Assembly (NCBI RefSeq): GCF_001874645.1
Contig: NZ_CP017886.1
Coordinates: forward strand, 124,001-188,000
Direction: 5' to 3'
Length of the DNA stretch: 64,000 bases
Source: Pseudomonas frederiksbergensis
Lineage (GTDB): Bacteria; Pseudomonadota; Gammaproteobacteria; Pseudomonadales; Pseudomonadaceae
Part shown: positions 17,726 through 27,636 of the stretch, one piece after another
How positions within the stretch are numbered: the stretch's first letter is position 1
Layout: the number at the start of each line of letters is the position of its first letter
Made by a program: the position numbers and the translations under genes
The notes under the pieces: model-generated
Database searches by the model: none
What the model was told of the DNA's origin: nothing
Seen by the model: only the letters and a program-made list of their open reading frames with translations

Positions 17726-19228
17726 ATGTCCGGTTCAATGGCCCAGGCGTTTGCGCACAATTTCCTCGGGCATTCACCACGCTGGTACAAAGCGAGCCTT
17801 CTCGCGTTCCTGATTTTCAACCCGCTGGTGCTGTGGACAGCAGGTCCAGTGGCGGCAGGCTGGTTGCTGGTGGCGGAATTCATCTTCACCCTGGCCATGG
17901 CGCTCAAGTGCTACCCGCTGATGCCGGGTGGCCTGTTGATGGTCGAAGCACTGCTGTTGCGCATGACCACGCCTGAAGCCCTGTATGACGAACTGCAACA
18001 CAACTTCCCGGTGATCCTGCTGCTGATGTTCATGGTCGCGGGCATTTACTTCATGAAAGACCTGCTGCTGTTGCTGTTCTCCCGGCTGTTGCTTGGGGTT
18101 CGCTCCAAGGTACTGTTGGGGCTGATGTTCTGTTTTCTGTCGGCGTTTCTGTCGGCGTTTCTCGATGCGTTGACGGTGACTGCCGTGATCATCAGTGCGG
18201 CCGTGGGGTTTTACTCGGTCTATCACCGCGTGGCTTCAGGTAATGACCCACGGCAGGACAGCGAATTCAGCGACGACCACAACCTGCCCATCCTGCATCA
18301 CGAGGACCTTGAGCAATTCCGTTCGTTCCTGCGCAGTCTGTTGATGCACGGTGCGGTGGGCACAGCGCTCGGCGGTGTCTGCACCTTGGTGGGCGAGCCG
18401 CAGAACCTGCTGATCGGCCATGAGATGGGCTGGCACTTTGCAGAGTTCTTCCAAAAAGTCGCCCCGGTTTCACTGCCCGTGCTGATGGCGGGTCTGCTGA
18501 CCTGTGTGTTGCTGGAGAAATTGCGCTGGTTCGGTTATGGCACTTTACTGCCGGACAACGTCCGCGCGGTGTTGGCCAACTACGCCGCGCAGGACAACGC
18601 CGAACGCACGACCCGCCAACGCGCCGCCCTGTTGGTACAAGGCGTGGCCGCACTGATTCTGATTGCCGGGTTGGCGTTTCACATCGCCGAGGTCGGGCTG
18701 ATCGGCTTGATGGTGATCGTCTTGATTACCGCGTTCACCGGCATCACCGAAGAGCACCGGATCGGCAATGCCTTCAAGGATGCGATGCCGTTTACCGCCT
18801 TGCTGGTGGTGTTCTTCGCCGTCGTGGCGGTGATTCACGATCAGCAACTGTTCACGCCGTTGATCCAGTGGGTGCTGACCCTGCCGGCAGATCAGCAACC
18901 GGGCATGTTGTTTATCGCTAATGGCGTGTTGTCAGCGATCAGCGATAACGTGTTCGTGGCGACAATCTATATCACAGAGGTCAAACAGGCGTTCATCTCC
19001 GGCCATATGAGCCGCGAGCATTTCGAAACCCTGGCGATCGCGATCAACACCGGTACCAACCTGCCCAGTGTGGCAACACCCAATGGTCAGGCGGCATTTC
19101 TGTTTTTACTGACCTCGGCAATTGCCCCGCTGATTCGACTGTCTTACGGGCGCATGGTCTGGATGGCCTTGCCGTACACCGTGGTGATGGGTGTGTTGGG
19201 CTGGTATGCGGTGAGCTACTGGTTGTAA
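17726..19228 (+). CDS. nhaB: Na+/H+ antiporter NhaB
   Basis: A 500-residue inner-membrane protein with about 12 hydrophobic helices. The whole sequence matches Nha[29 protein letters not shown] at the start, [48 protein letters not shown], and [20 protein letters not shown] near the end. It extrudes sodium in exchange for protons and supports pH and salt homeostasis. A GAAGGAG ribosome site lies just ahead of ATG 17726. It is convergent with zwf, only 25 bases apart. Confidence 0.95.
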   Translation: MSGSMAQAFAHNFLGHSPRWYKASLLAFLIFNPLVLWTAGPVAAGWLLVAEFIFTLAMALKCYPLMPGGLLMVEALLLRMTTPEALYDELQHNFPVILLLMFMVAGIYFMKDLLLLLFSRLLLGVRSKVLLGLMFCFLSAFLSAFLDALTVTAVIISAAVGFYSVYHRVASGNDPRQDSEFSDDHNLPILHHEDLEQFRSFLRSLLMHGAVGTALGGVCTLVGEPQNLLIGHEMGWHFAEFFQKVAPVSLPVLMAGLLTCVLLEKLRWFGYGTLLPDNVRAVLANYAAQDNAERTTRQRAALLVQGVAALILIAGLAFHIAEVGLIGLMVIVLITAFTGITEEHRIGNAFKDAMPFTALLVVFFAVVAVIHDQQLFTPLIQWVLTLPADQQPGMLFIANGVLSAISDNVFVATIYITEVKQAFISGHMSREHFETLAIAINTGTNLPSVATPNGQAAFLFLLTSAIAPLIRLSYGRMVWMALPYTVVMGVLGWYAVSYWL

Positions 19229-19253
19229 ATCGTGCGTCAATGCGTGAACCGGC

Positions 19254-20774
19254 TCATCCGAGACTGTGCCAGACGCGACCGTCACGGGTCAGTAATTCAT
19301 CAGCAGCGTCAGGGCCATTTTCACCGGCAGCGTAGGTCTGCACACTGGCGTCCTCCTTCCAGGCATCAAGGAACGGTTGAACTGCGCGCCAGCCATTTTC
19401 AATATTGTCAGCACGCTGAAACAGCGTCTGATCACCGGTCAGGCAGTCGTAGATCAAGGTTTCATAACCGGTGGACGGTTGCATCTCGAAGTAATCCTTG
19501 TAGGCAAAACCCAGCTCGATGTTAGCCATGTTCAGCGCCGGCCCGGGACGTTTGGCCAGCAGGTCGAACCACATGCCTTCATTGGGCTGAATCTGGATCC
19601 TGAGGTAAGTCGGTTGCAGCTCATCGACTTCGGTGTCGCGAAACTGCGCGTAGGGCGCAGGCTTGAAGCAGATGGCGATTTCGGTGTCGCGTACGCTCAT
19701 TCGCTTACCGGTGCGCAAGTAGAACGGCACGCCGACCCAACGCCAGTTGTCGATCATCACCTTGAGCGCGACGAAGGTTTCCGTCGTGCTGTCTGGCGCG
19801 ACATTGGGTTCCTCGCGATAACCGGCCAACGGCTTGCCAGCGATTTCACCGGCGACATACTGGCCGCGTATCGAGTTGGCTCGCGCCTCTTCGGTGGACC
19901 AGGGACGAATCGCCCCGACCACTTTGGCTTTTTCACCTCGAACCGCATCGGCGCCAAATGCCGCCGGTGGTTCCATCGCGACCATCGCCAGCAACTGAAA
20001 CAGGTGATTGGGCACCATATCCCGCAGCGCACCCGTGTGTTCATAAAAACTGCCACGGGTTTCGACGCCAACGGTTTCTGCAGCGGTGATTTGTACGTGA
20101 TCGATGTAATGGTTGTTCCAGAACGCTTCGAACAGGCTGTTGGAGAACCGGCTGACCAGAATGTTCTGCACGGTCTCCTTGCCCAGGTAATGGTCGATCC
20201 GGTAGATCTGCTTTTCCGTCATGACCTTGAGCAAGCATGCGTTCAAGGCTTCTGCGGTGTGCAGGTCGGAGCCAAAGGGCTTTTCGATCACTACCCGGCG
20301 GAAGGCGTCGTCCCCCTCCTCCAGCAGCCCGGACGAACCCAGCCGGCGGACCACTTCACTGAAGAAGCGCGGCGCGGTGGCCAGATAGAAAACCGCATTG
20401 CCGGTACCACTCTCGGTGATTTTTGCGGCCAGCGCCTGATAGGTGCTGTCGTCGAGAAAATCGCCCTGGACATAGCTGATGCCCTTGGCCAGCGTGGCCC
20501 AGAGCACCGGGTCCAGGGGATCATGGCCGTTGCCGACCTTGTTGGCCGCCTCGGTACGAATGAAGTCTTCGAGCTTTTTGGCGAAGTCCGCATCGCTGAT
20601 CGCGTTGTGGTCGACGCCGATGATCCGCAGTCCATCACCGAGCAAACCATCACGACTGAGGTTGTACAGCGCCGGCATCAGCAAGCGCTTCACCAGGTCG
20701 CCGTGGGCACCGAACAGAAACAACGTGGTCGGCGGTGCAGGTTGTGCCTTGGATTTCTTGCGGATCGAGGTCAT
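19254..20774 (-). CDS. zwf: glucose-6-phosphate 1-dehydrogenase (zwf paralogue paired with gnd)
   Basis: 506 residues. NADP-binding N-terminus [20 protein letters not shown] (the usual GASGDL is GAHGDL here), active-site block [14 protein letters not shown] and the family motif [15 protein letters not shown]. It oxidises glucose-6-phosphate to 6-phosphogluconolactone. It overlaps gnd by four bases, so this is the oxidative pentose phosphate pair rather than the zwf-pgl-eda cluster that feeds the Entner-Doudoroff route in Pseudomonas. It is probably the second isozyme of the strain (inference). Confidence 0.93.
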   Translation of the reverse strand: MTSIRKKSKAQPAPPTTLFLFGAHGDLVKRLLMPALYNLSRDGLLGDGLRIIGVDHNAISDADFAKKLEDFIRTEAANKVGNGHDPLDPVLWATLAKGISYVQGDFLDDSTYQALAAKITESGTGNAVFYLATAPRFFSEVVRRLGSSGLLEEGDDAFRRVVIEKPFGSDLHTAEALNACLLKVMTEKQIYRIDHYLGKETVQNILVSRFSNSLFEAFWNNHYIDHVQITAAETVGVETRGSFYEHTGALRDMVPNHLFQLLAMVAMEPPAAFGADAVRGEKAKVVGAIRPWSTEEARANSIRGQYVAGEIAGKPLAGYREEPNVAPDSTTETFVALKVMIDNWRWVGVPFYLRTGKRMSVRDTEIAICFKPAPYAQFRDTEVDELQPTYLRIQIQPNEGMWFDLLAKRPGPALNMANIELGFAYKDYFEMQPSTGYETLIYDCLTGDQTLFQRADNIENGWRAVQPFLDAWKEDASVQTYAAGENGPDAADELLTRDGRVWHSLG

Positions 20775-21751
20775 TTTTTCGGAGTCTCGACATGGCCGCC
20801 AAAGCCGAAGCGCATGGCCGACAGCAACTTGTCGCCATAAGTGCTTTGCTGACGCGAACGGAAGCGGGCAAACAGCGAGTTGGACAATACCGGTACTGGA
20901 ACCGATTGCTCCATGGCCGCTTCGATGGTCCAGCGACCTTCGCCGCTGTCAGCCACGGCACCGGAGTAGCCATCGAGTTTCGGATCGCTGGCCAAGGCAT
21001 CGGCCGTCAGGTCCAGCAACCACGACGAGACTACGCTGCCACGACGCCAGACTTCGGCAATATCGGCCACGTTCAGATCAAAACGCTGATCTTCCGGCAG
21101 GTTCTCCGAGGCTTTGGTCTTGAGGATGTCAAAACCTTCGGCAAACGCCTGCATCATCCCGTATTCGATACCGTTGTGAATCATCTTCACGAAGTGCCCG
21201 GAACCTGCAGGGCCGGCATGAATGTAGCCACGTTCGGCACGACCATCTTCGGCAACCCGGTCCTTGGTCCGGGGGATATCACCCAGGCCTGGCGCCAATG
21301 CGTCGAACAGTGGGTCAAGGCGATCAACCACATCAGCGTCACCGCCGATCATCATGCAGTAACCGCGCTCCAGCCCCCAAACGCCGCCGGAGGTGCCAAC
21401 GTCGATGTACTTCAGGCCTTTTTCCGACAAGGTTTTCGCGCGGCGGATATCGTCCTTATAGAAGGTGTTGCCGCCATCGATGATCACATCGCCGGCCTCC
21501 AGCAACTGGCTCAAGGTGTCGATGGTTTCTTCGGTTGGCGCGCCCGCTGGCAGCATGACCCAGACCGCTCGGGGTTTATCCAGTGCCGCGACCAGCGCTG
21601 GCAAGTCCGCAACGCCAGTGGCGCCCTCTTGACTCAGGGTGTCAACGAACGCGGTGTTGCGGTCATAGACCACAGTGGTGTGCCCGTTGAGCATCAGGCG
21701 CCGCGCAATGTTGCCGCCCATGCGGCCCAGTCCGATAATCCCCAGTTGCAT
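20771..21751 (-). CDS. gnd: 6-phosphogluconate dehydrogenase, decarboxylating (short Gnd/YqeC type)
   Basis: 326 residues, the short form of the family. N-terminal Rossmann [26 protein letters not shown], the substrate loop [19 protein letters not shown] and [19 protein letters not shown] are visible. It makes ribulose-5-phosphate, CO2 and NAD(P)H. ATG 21751 is preferred over an in-frame start at 21802, because [12 protein letters not shown] is the conserved start. The stop codon overlaps the zwf start (minus-strand ATGA), so the two are one operon with gnd first. Confidence 0.93.
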   Translation of the reverse strand: MQLGIIGLGRMGGNIARRLMLNGHTTVVYDRNTAFVDTLSQEGATGVADLPALVAALDKPRAVWVMLPAGAPTEETIDTLSQLLEAGDVIIDGGNTFYKDDIRRAKTLSEKGLKYIDVGTSGGVWGLERGYCMMIGGDADVVDRLDPLFDALAPGLGDIPRTKDRVAEDGRAERGYIHAGPAGSGHFVKMIHNGIEYGMMQAFAEGFDILKTKASENLPEDQRFDLNVADIAEVWRRGSVVSSWLLDLTADALASDPKLDGYSGAVADSGEGRWTIEAAMEQSVPVPVLSNSLFARFRSRQQSTYGDKLLSAMRFGFGGHVETPKK

Positions 21752-22105
21752 GTGCTGATGCTCCTTACTACAAATAAAGGTGTGCCAAAGGTTATAGCGC
21801 AATGAGCCTGATTAAGGTTAGTCCAGAGCGCTGCAACATAGTTTCCGGACGATTTGCCCGAGCTATAGGGATAACGTCCCAAACGTTGGCGAAGACACAG
21901 GGACCACGAAAAATAAAAAAGTTCCGTGAATAACAAAAAAAACCAACATCGGCACCGATCTGCAACGGCCTTACAGCAGCTCGCAGCTGATCCACACCTG
22001 GCCGGGGGGGCTGGGGTGAGGGGTAGATTTCAGATAAGAAAAGAGAGCCCACACGCTGAATTCTCTTAACTGACTGGCACTCCCCCCAGAGGCGCCCTTC
22101 TTTGT
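21752..22105. other. intergenic region upstream of gnd
   Basis: 354 bp between two minus-strand genes. The part near gnd is AT-rich and should hold its promoter, though no clear -35/-10 pair can be named. A G-rich tract at about 22003-22023 (runs of seven, four and four G) could form a quadruplex on the plus strand. No open frame of interest. Confidence 0.4.
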
Positions 22106-22603
22106 TTAAAGCGACTTGGTCCAGAACAACATGCGGCCGTGAGCGGGATCGAACATGCCCGCAGAAAACCCGAACTTGCTGTAGGAGCCCTGTGCTACCG
22201 CGTTGCCTTCCAGCACTTCCAGAGTGATTTTGCAGCAACCGCGCTGACGGGCAATGTCCTCGACCTTCTGCAGCATTTTCTGGCTCAGACCCAACCCACG
22301 AAATTTTCCGACCACCGAAACGTCGTGGACGTTGACCAGTGGGCGGCAGGCAAAGGTCGAGAAACCTTCGAAGCAATTCACCAGCCCGGCAGGCTCCCCG
22401 TGAACAAACGCCAGGACACTGAACGCATGAGGTCGCTTGGCCAGTTCGCCGGGCAGTTGCTGCAGGACATCCGCCGATAACGGTGTACCACCGCCCATCG
22501 GGTCTTGAGCGTAGTGATTCAGAACAAGGCTGATCGCTTCGGCGTGTATCGGGTTGGTGTAGCTGGCCTGGAGTACCAGGATTTCTGCGGATTCCATTTC
22601 CAT
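22106..22603 (-). CDS. GNAT-family N-acetyltransferase
   Basis: 165 residues of the GNAT fold. VHDVSVVGKFRGLGLSQKMLQKVEDIA forms beta-4 and the acetyl-CoA pyrophosphate loop (R-G-L-G-L-S), followed by CCKITLEVLEGNAVAQGSYSKFGF, the beta-5/alpha-4 region. The N-terminal half (AEAISLVLNHYAQDPMGG) varies and would set the acceptor, which is unknown. It is transcribed alone, divergent from the C45 hydrolase operon. Confidence 0.82.
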   Translation of the reverse strand: MEMESAEILVLQASYTNPIHAEAISLVLNHYAQDPMGGGTPLSADVLQQLPGELAKRPHAFSVLAFVHGEPAGLVNCFEGFSTFACRPLVNVHDVSVVGKFRGLGLSQKMLQKVEDIARQRGCCKITLEVLEGNAVAQGSYSKFGFSAGMFDPAHGRMLFWTKSL

Positions 22604-23013
22604 CCTCGATCAAACAGTGAGAGTCCATCCCTGCGCGCATTACGGGTCAGCGCTGGGTCAGCCGACCTTAGCGTGCCTGGAACACTGCGGACAACCGCCA
22701 AATCATCACTGCCCGGTGTTTTTACCGCAATGCTCGACAGAGCAACGTCCTTCGTCGCCCCGGGCACAAAAAGCAGGAGCTTTCCGATTTTTGCGAAAGC
22801 TAAATACACAGAGCATAAACAACAAATCCGCCGACACACCCTAAACATCGCTACACCACTGATAAACAGGGACTTTGCGAGCATAGCTCGATGAATGACT
22901 CGCTGTAGGACTCCTACAACAAGGTTTTATCCGTCAACCAAAAGCATTGACATGGCGTTTATATCCGGCAACTCTTGTACCCAACACAAACAAAAAACAT
23001 GAGATTGCCAACT
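22604..23013. other. divergent promoter region, GNAT / C45-ABC operon
   Basis: 410 bp between divergent genes. It contains a perfect palindrome at 22904 (separate entry). The remainder is AT-rich near 22800-22860. No convincing coding frame is seen. Confidence 0.4.
22904..22918. promoter_or_regulatory. palindrome TGTAGGACTCCTACA, candidate operator
   Basis: A perfect 7+1+7 inverted repeat located about 95 bases upstream of the C45-ABC-OprD operon and about 300 from the GNAT gene. The size and symmetry suit a dimeric repressor such as GntR or TetR; no regulator gene is adjacent, so the partner is unknown. Confidence 0.4.
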
Positions 23014-24138
23014 ATGAGTCACTCGCCTTTTCCTCTCGTCGAGATCAGCGGCACCCCCTTCGAACGCGGTATCCAATACGGCCAAGCGGTCAGTCAACAC
23101 ATTCACAAAAGCATCGAGATCTACTCAGTCCAACTGCTGAAGATGGGTTACACCTGGGCCGACATCCGTGGCTTTGCCAATGAGTTCGTGCCCAGCATCG
23201 AAGCCTTCGAGCCGCAGTACGCGGAGGAAATGCGCGGTATCGCCGAGGGTGCGGGCTGCGATTTCGAAGCCATCGTGCTGATCAACGCCCGCACCGAGAT
23301 CATCCAGTTGGGCCGGCGCAAGGCACGTCTGCCCGATCCGGATGGCTGCACCGGGGCGGTGATTTTGCCGACGGCTTCGGCCGAAAACGAAGTGATTCAC
23401 GGACAAAACTGGGACTGGCGCGCGGAATGTGCCGAGAGCGCCATTGTGTTGAAAGTCCGCCGCGAAGACGGCCCGGATGTACTGACCTTCACCGAGGCCG
23501 GTGGCCTGGCACGCAACGGCTTGAACTCGATAGGCACCGCCATCACCGCCAACTACCTGGAATCCGAACGCGACTACACCCAGATCGGCGTACCACTGCC
23601 ATTCATTCGTCGCAAGGCGCTGGAAGCTGCGCACTTCGCGTTGTCGATCAAGGTGGTCGCCACCACGCCAAAATCCACCTCCAACAACATGATGCTGAGC
23701 CACGCCGGCGGGTACGCGATCAATTTTGAATGCGCCCCGGACGAAGTCTTCCCGATACAAGCCGAACAGGGATTGCTGGTACACGCCAACCATTGGCAGA
23801 GCCCGGTAGCACTGGGCAAGCTGCGTGAAGCCGGATTGAACAGCGTGCCGGAAAGCCTCTACCGCGATGTGCGCGTGCGGCAGATCCTCAGCGAAACGCC
23901 TGGACAGTTGACCGCCGAGCACCTGAAAAAAGCCTTCTTCGATGACTTCGGCACCCCTTGGGCGGTATGTCGCCCGCCGCTTTCCACCATGGCCGGCAAC
24001 CTGTCGGCCACTGTAGCCATGGTGGTGATGCGTCCGGCCAAGGGGTTGATGGAGGTCGCACCGTTGCCGGCCGTGAACCGCGAATTCACTGCCTACTCGC
24101 TGGCCATGGAGGGCGACATCAACCGCTACCTCAAGTAA
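23014..24138 (+). CDS. C45-family peptidase / acyl-coenzyme A:6-aminopenicillanate acyltransferase-like Ntn hydrolase
   Basis: About 374 residues. It starts MSHSPFPLVEISGTPFERG, the family's conserved beginning, and carries the self-processing nucleophile Cys112 in PDGCTGAVI, followed by ENEVIHGQNWDWR, NGLNSIGTAITANYL and NMMLSHAGG, all typical of isopenicillin-N-acyltransferase-like enzymes. These are cleaved autocatalytically before the Cys and hydrolyse or transfer N-acyl groups. There is no signal peptide, so it acts in the cytoplasm. Upstream in-frame ATGs exist at 22975 and 22999; none has a clear ribosome site. It heads an operon with a peptide importer, implying that it processes the imported compound. 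Confidence 0.82.
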   Translation: MSHSPFPLVEISGTPFERGIQYGQAVSQHIHKSIEIYSVQLLKMGYTWADIRGFANEFVPSIEAFEPQYAEEMRGIAEGAGCDFEAIVLINARTEIIQLGRRKARLPDPDGCTGAVILPTASAENEVIHGQNWDWRAECAESAIVLKVRREDGPDVLTFTEAGGLARNGLNSIGTAITANYLESERDYTQIGVPLPFIRRKALEAAHFALSIKVVATTPKSTSNNMMLSHAGGYAINFECAPDEVFPIQAEQGLLVHANHWQSPVALGKLREAGLNSVPESLYRDVRVRQILSETPGQLTAEHLKKAFFDDFGTPWAVCRPPLSTMAGNLSATVAMVVMRPAKGLMEVAPLPAVNREFTAYSLAMEGDINRYLK

Positions 24139-24256
24139 CCCACGCTAGACCCACGCCTTCCGGGCGGCACGACTAGAACAATGACAATAAACAACTAACG
24201 GTTTGCGACGTCTGCCGGTTCCAACCGTCGCAAACCGCCCATGGAGCATCACTCCC

Positions 24257-25819
24257 GTGCATACACTCACTCGTATCGCCCTGACACTAGGGTTCAGCAG
24301 CCTCGTCCTTGGCAGTCTCAGCGCCGAGGCCGCCAGCACCCTGCGTGTAGCGCTTAACGCGGACATTCGCAGCACCGACCCCGGCGTCAATCGCGACGAA
24401 AACACCGACGCGGTGATTCTGCACATCGTCGAAGGCCTTGTGGCTTACCGCGAAGACGCTTCCGTCGGCATGCTGTTGGCCAGCAAGGTCGAGGTATCGG
24501 CGGATGGCCTGGTGTACCGCTTCACCCTGCGTGACGGGGTGAAGTTTCATAACGGTGCCACCCTCACCGCTGCCGACGTGCTGTGGACCTGGAAACGTTA
24601 TCTCGACCCGCAGACCCAGTGGCGCTGTCTCGCAGACTTCGATGGCCGAAGCGTGGCGAAAGTCGCCGACATCAGCGCTCCAGACCCATTGACCGTGGTC
24701 TTCACCCTGGACAAACCCAATGGCTTGTTCCTTGCGCAAATGTCCCGTTCCGATTGCGGCGGCACCGCAATCCTGCACCCGTCTTCTGTCGACGCGCACG
24801 GCAAATGGCAAGCGCCGATCGGCACCGGCCCGTTCAAGCTCGCCGAGTGGAAGCCGGGGCAATACGTCGATCTGCAACGCTTTACCGATTACAGCGCTCG
24901 CCCGGAAACCAGCACCGACGGCTACACCGGCAATAAACAGGCATTCATCGACGACCTGCGTTTCATGGTGATTCCCGATGCCGCTGCTGCCAAAGCCGCG
25001 CTGCAATCCAAAGGTGTCGACGTGCTGCCCGATGTCACGGTGATGGACGCCCGCGAACTCGGCGCCCTGCCGGGCATCAAGACCTCCAGCAGTTCCAACA
25101 TGTCGCTCAACGCCCTGCTGTTCCAGACCCGCGATCCACTGCTCAAGGACGTTCGCATTCGGCGTGCCATCGCGCTGTCGCTGGACACCGAACAAATGGT
25201 CCAGGCATTGACCGAAGGCACCTCCCACGCCAACAACTCGGTGGTGCCAGGCACCAGTCCCTACTACAAAGACGTTCAGAAGCAAGGCTACACAGCCAAC
25301 ATCGAAGAAGCCAAACGCCTGCTCAAGGAAGCGGGTTACAACGGCCAACCCTTGAAGATCATCACCAACAAACGCTACCAGAGCGTGTTCGACATGGCGG
25401 TACTGAGCCAGGCCATGGCCCAGGCAGCCGGGCTGAACATCGATATCGAAACCCTCGAATGGGGCACACAACTGGAACGCTACCAGAGCGGTGCGTACCA
25501 GATCATGGCGTTCTCCTATTCGGCGCGTTTCGACGCGGCGCTGAACTTCGAGTCGGTGATGGGCGACAAGAATCAGCAGCCACGCAAGGTCTGGGACAAC
25601 CCCCAGGCACAGGGCTGGATGCTTGAGTCCATGCGTGAAATCGCTCCGGTCAAACGTCAGGCGCTGTTCGATCAGTTGCACCAACAGATGCTCGCCGATG
25701 TGCCGATGGTGGTGATGTACAACGGCAGCACCGTCGGAGCCTTTCAGGTTCGGGTCGAAGGTTACCGCTCCTGGCCCATCGCCAAACCGCGCCTGTGGGG
25801 CGTGAAACTGGCCGAGTAG
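24257..25819 (+). CDS. ABC transporter periplasmic substrate-binding protein, peptide/nickel (DppA/OppA) type
   Basis: About 520 residues: signal peptide MHTLTRIALTLGFSSLVLGS ending SAEA, then the SBP_bac_5 fold with DPGVNRDENTDAVILHIVEGL and VYRFTLRDGVKFHNGATLTAADVLWTWKR, the family signature. It captures a peptide-like ligand in the periplasm. I use a GTG start at 24257, with GGAG ten bases before; an ATG 54 bases upstream gives a poor leader. It is followed at 10 bases by the permease genes and preceded by the C45 enzyme. Confidence 0.88.
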   Translation: MHTLTRIALTLGFSSLVLGSLSAEAASTLRVALNADIRSTDPGVNRDENTDAVILHIVEGLVAYREDASVGMLLASKVEVSADGLVYRFTLRDGVKFHNGATLTAADVLWTWKRYLDPQTQWRCLADFDGRSVAKVADISAPDPLTVVFTLDKPNGLFLAQMSRSDCGGTAILHPSSVDAHGKWQAPIGTGPFKLAEWKPGQYVDLQRFTDYSARPETSTDGYTGNKQAFIDDLRFMVIPDAAAAKAALQSKGVDVLPDVTVMDARELGALPGIKTSSSSNMSLNALLFQTRDPLLKDVRIRRAIALSLDTEQMVQALTEGTSHANNSVVPGTSPYYKDVQKQGYTANIEEAKRLLKEAGYNGQPLKIITNKRYQSVFDMAVLSQAMAQAAGLNIDIETLEWGTQLERYQSGAYQIMAFSYSARFDAALNFESVMGDKNQQPRKVWDNPQAQGWMLESMREIAPVKRQALFDQLHQQMLADVPMVVMYNGSTVGAFQVRVEGYRSWPIAKPRLWGVKLAE

Positions 25820-25829
25820 GAGATCGATC

Positions 25830-26771
25830 ATGTTGCGATTTATCGCTCAACGCCTGGCACTGTCGGTGCCGACCCTGTTGCTGATCTCCGTGGTGGTATT
25901 CGCGTTGATCCGCTTCATCCCTGGCGACCCGGCGCTGTTGATGCTCGGCGATATGGCCGACCCACAAAGCCTGGCCACCACCCGCGCAGCATTGGGGCTG
26001 GATCACTCGATCGGCGTGCAGTTCGTCTATTGGTTGCAGTCGGTGCTCAGTGGCGACCTCGGCGTGTCGATCACCAGCAAACAACCAGTGCTCGAACTGA
26101 TCCTCGACCGCTTCTCGGTCAGCGCCAGCATCGTGCTGGTGGCGGTTCTGCTGGCGGCGTTGATTGCCGTTCCAGCAGGCTTGTTCGCAGCCTGGAAGCA
26201 GGACAGCGCGCTGGACCTGGGGCTGGTCACCGGCGCGACCCTGCTGCTGTCGATTCCCAGCTTCTGGCTCGGCTTGCTGTTGCTCTACGCGTTCGGGATC
26301 AAACTCAACTGGCTGCCCGTAGTAGGTTATGTGCCGTTCGCCCAGAACCCCGGTGAAGCCGTGACCTATCTGGTGCTGCCGATTGTCACCTTGACGCTGG
26401 TGGAATTGGGGGCCATTACCCGGATGGCCCGGGCCAGCACCATCGAAGTGCTGCGCCTGGAATACATCGCCCACGCCAGAGCCAAGGGTTTGTCAGAGCG
26501 CGTGGTGCTGTGGCGTCACGCACTGCCAAACGCCTTCGCGCCGACCTGGACCTTGATCGGCTTGATCCTTGGCAATTTGTTGGGCGGCATCGCGGTACTG
26601 GAAACGGTGTTCACCCTGCCCGGTATTGGCCGTTTGATGGTCGATGCGATCTACGCTCGCGACTACCCCGTGCTGCAAGGCTGCCTGCTGTTGATCACGT
26701 TCATCTACGTGGCGGTCAACTTGCTGGTGGACCTGCTCTATCCAGTCTTCGACCCAAGGGTGAGCTTATGA
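25830..26771 (+). CDS. ABC transporter permease, DppB type
   Basis: 313 residues with six membrane helices. The N-terminus MLRFIAQRLALSVPTLLLISVVVFALIRFIPGDPA is characteristic of DppB/OppB, and the EAA loop (YIAHARAKGLSERVVLWRHALPNA) that docks on the ATPase is intact. It forms half of the inner-membrane channel with the following gene, whose ATG overlaps its TGA by four bases. Confidence 0.92.
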   Translation: MLRFIAQRLALSVPTLLLISVVVFALIRFIPGDPALLMLGDMADPQSLATTRAALGLDHSIGVQFVYWLQSVLSGDLGVSITSKQPVLELILDRFSVSASIVLVAVLLAALIAVPAGLFAAWKQDSALDLGLVTGATLLLSIPSFWLGLLLLYAFGIKLNWLPVVGYVPFAQNPGEAVTYLVLPIVTLTLVELGAITRMARASTIEVLRLEYIAHARAKGLSERVVLWRHALPNAFAPTWTLIGLILGNLLGGIAVLETVFTLPGIGRLMVDAIYARDYPVLQGCLLLITFIYVAVNLLVDLLYPVFDPRVSL

Positions 26772-27634
26772 CCGCGTCCGTATCTTCCGTGTCCATCAGT
26801 GCTACACCTGCGCGTCGCCCGTTGCATTGGCCTCCAGCGAACGCCTTGATAGGCGGCACCTTGCTGGCCCTGCTGATCAGCATGGCGCTGCTCGGTGTGT
26901 TCTGGACACCTTATGACCCGCTTAAAATCGATCTGCTGTCCCGCCTCAACGCACCCTCGGCGCTGCATTGGCTAGGCACCGACGAGTTTGGTCGTGACGT
27001 GCTCAGCCGCTTGATCATCGGCGCGCGCAGCAGTTTGTGGATCAGCCTGCTGACCGTGTGCCTGGCGCTGTTTTTCGGCAGCCTGATCGGCATGCTCGCC
27101 GGTTACCTGCGGGGTTGGACCGATCGCTTGCTGATGATGATCAACGACGCCCTGCTGGCCTTCCCCGGCATCCTGATGGCGTTGGGCTTGATGGCGATCA
27201 TCGGGGCCAGCCAGTACGGCATCGTTTTGGCCTTGAGCATCGCCTACACGCCATCAGTGGTTCGGGTGGTGCGTGGCAGTGTGCTGTCGCTGCGTGAACG
27301 CGAGTTCATCGAAGCCTCACGGGTCATCGGCAATTCGGAGTTCTACACGCTGTATCGACATGTTGCACCCAACTGTGTCGCGCCGCTGTGCGTGCTTGCC
27401 ACCAGCATGTTCGGTTGGACGCTGCTGTCGGAAAGCGCGTTGAGCTTCCTCGGCCTGGGTGTTCCGCCACCCGCGGCGACCTGGGGCAACATGCTCGCCG
27501 CCAGCCGCCCGTACATTGCCAACGCCACCTGGCTCGGCCTGTTTCCGGGGTTGTTCATCGCCCTGGCGCTGGTCGCCATCAACCTGTTCGGCGACGCCCT
27601 GCGCGACCGCCTCGACCCGCGAATGAGCCGTTGA
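26768..27634 (+). CDS. ABC transporter permease, DppC type
   Basis: 288 residues with an N-terminal cytoplasmic/TM segment and five further helices. HWLGTDEFGRDVLSRLIIGARSSL is the DppC hallmark, and the EAA loop reads FIEASRVIGNSEFYTLYRHVAPN. It pairs with the DppB-type permease and starts inside that gene's stop codon. The ATPase gene follows two bases after its stop. Confidence 0.92.
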   Translation: MTASVSSVSISATPARRPLHWPPANALIGGTLLALLISMALLGVFWTPYDPLKIDLLSRLNAPSALHWLGTDEFGRDVLSRLIIGARSSLWISLLTVCLALFFGSLIGMLAGYLRGWTDRLLMMINDALLAFPGILMALGLMAIIGASQYGIVLALSIAYTPSVVRVVRGSVLSLREREFIEASRVIGNSEFYTLYRHVAPNCVAPLCVLATSMFGWTLLSESALSFLGLGVPPPAATWGNMLAASRPYIANATWLGLFPGLFIALALVAINLFGDALRDRLDPRMSR

Positions 27635-27636
27635 TC

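Noticed and set aside
19377..20840. 487-codon plus-strand frame over zwf
   Set aside because: Antisense shadow. The minus strand has an unmistakable glucose-6-phosphate dehydrogenase with all motifs.
24287..25831. 514-codon minus-strand frame over the binding-protein gene
   Set aside because: Shadow caused by high GC at third positions; the plus strand encodes the DppA-type protein in operon order.
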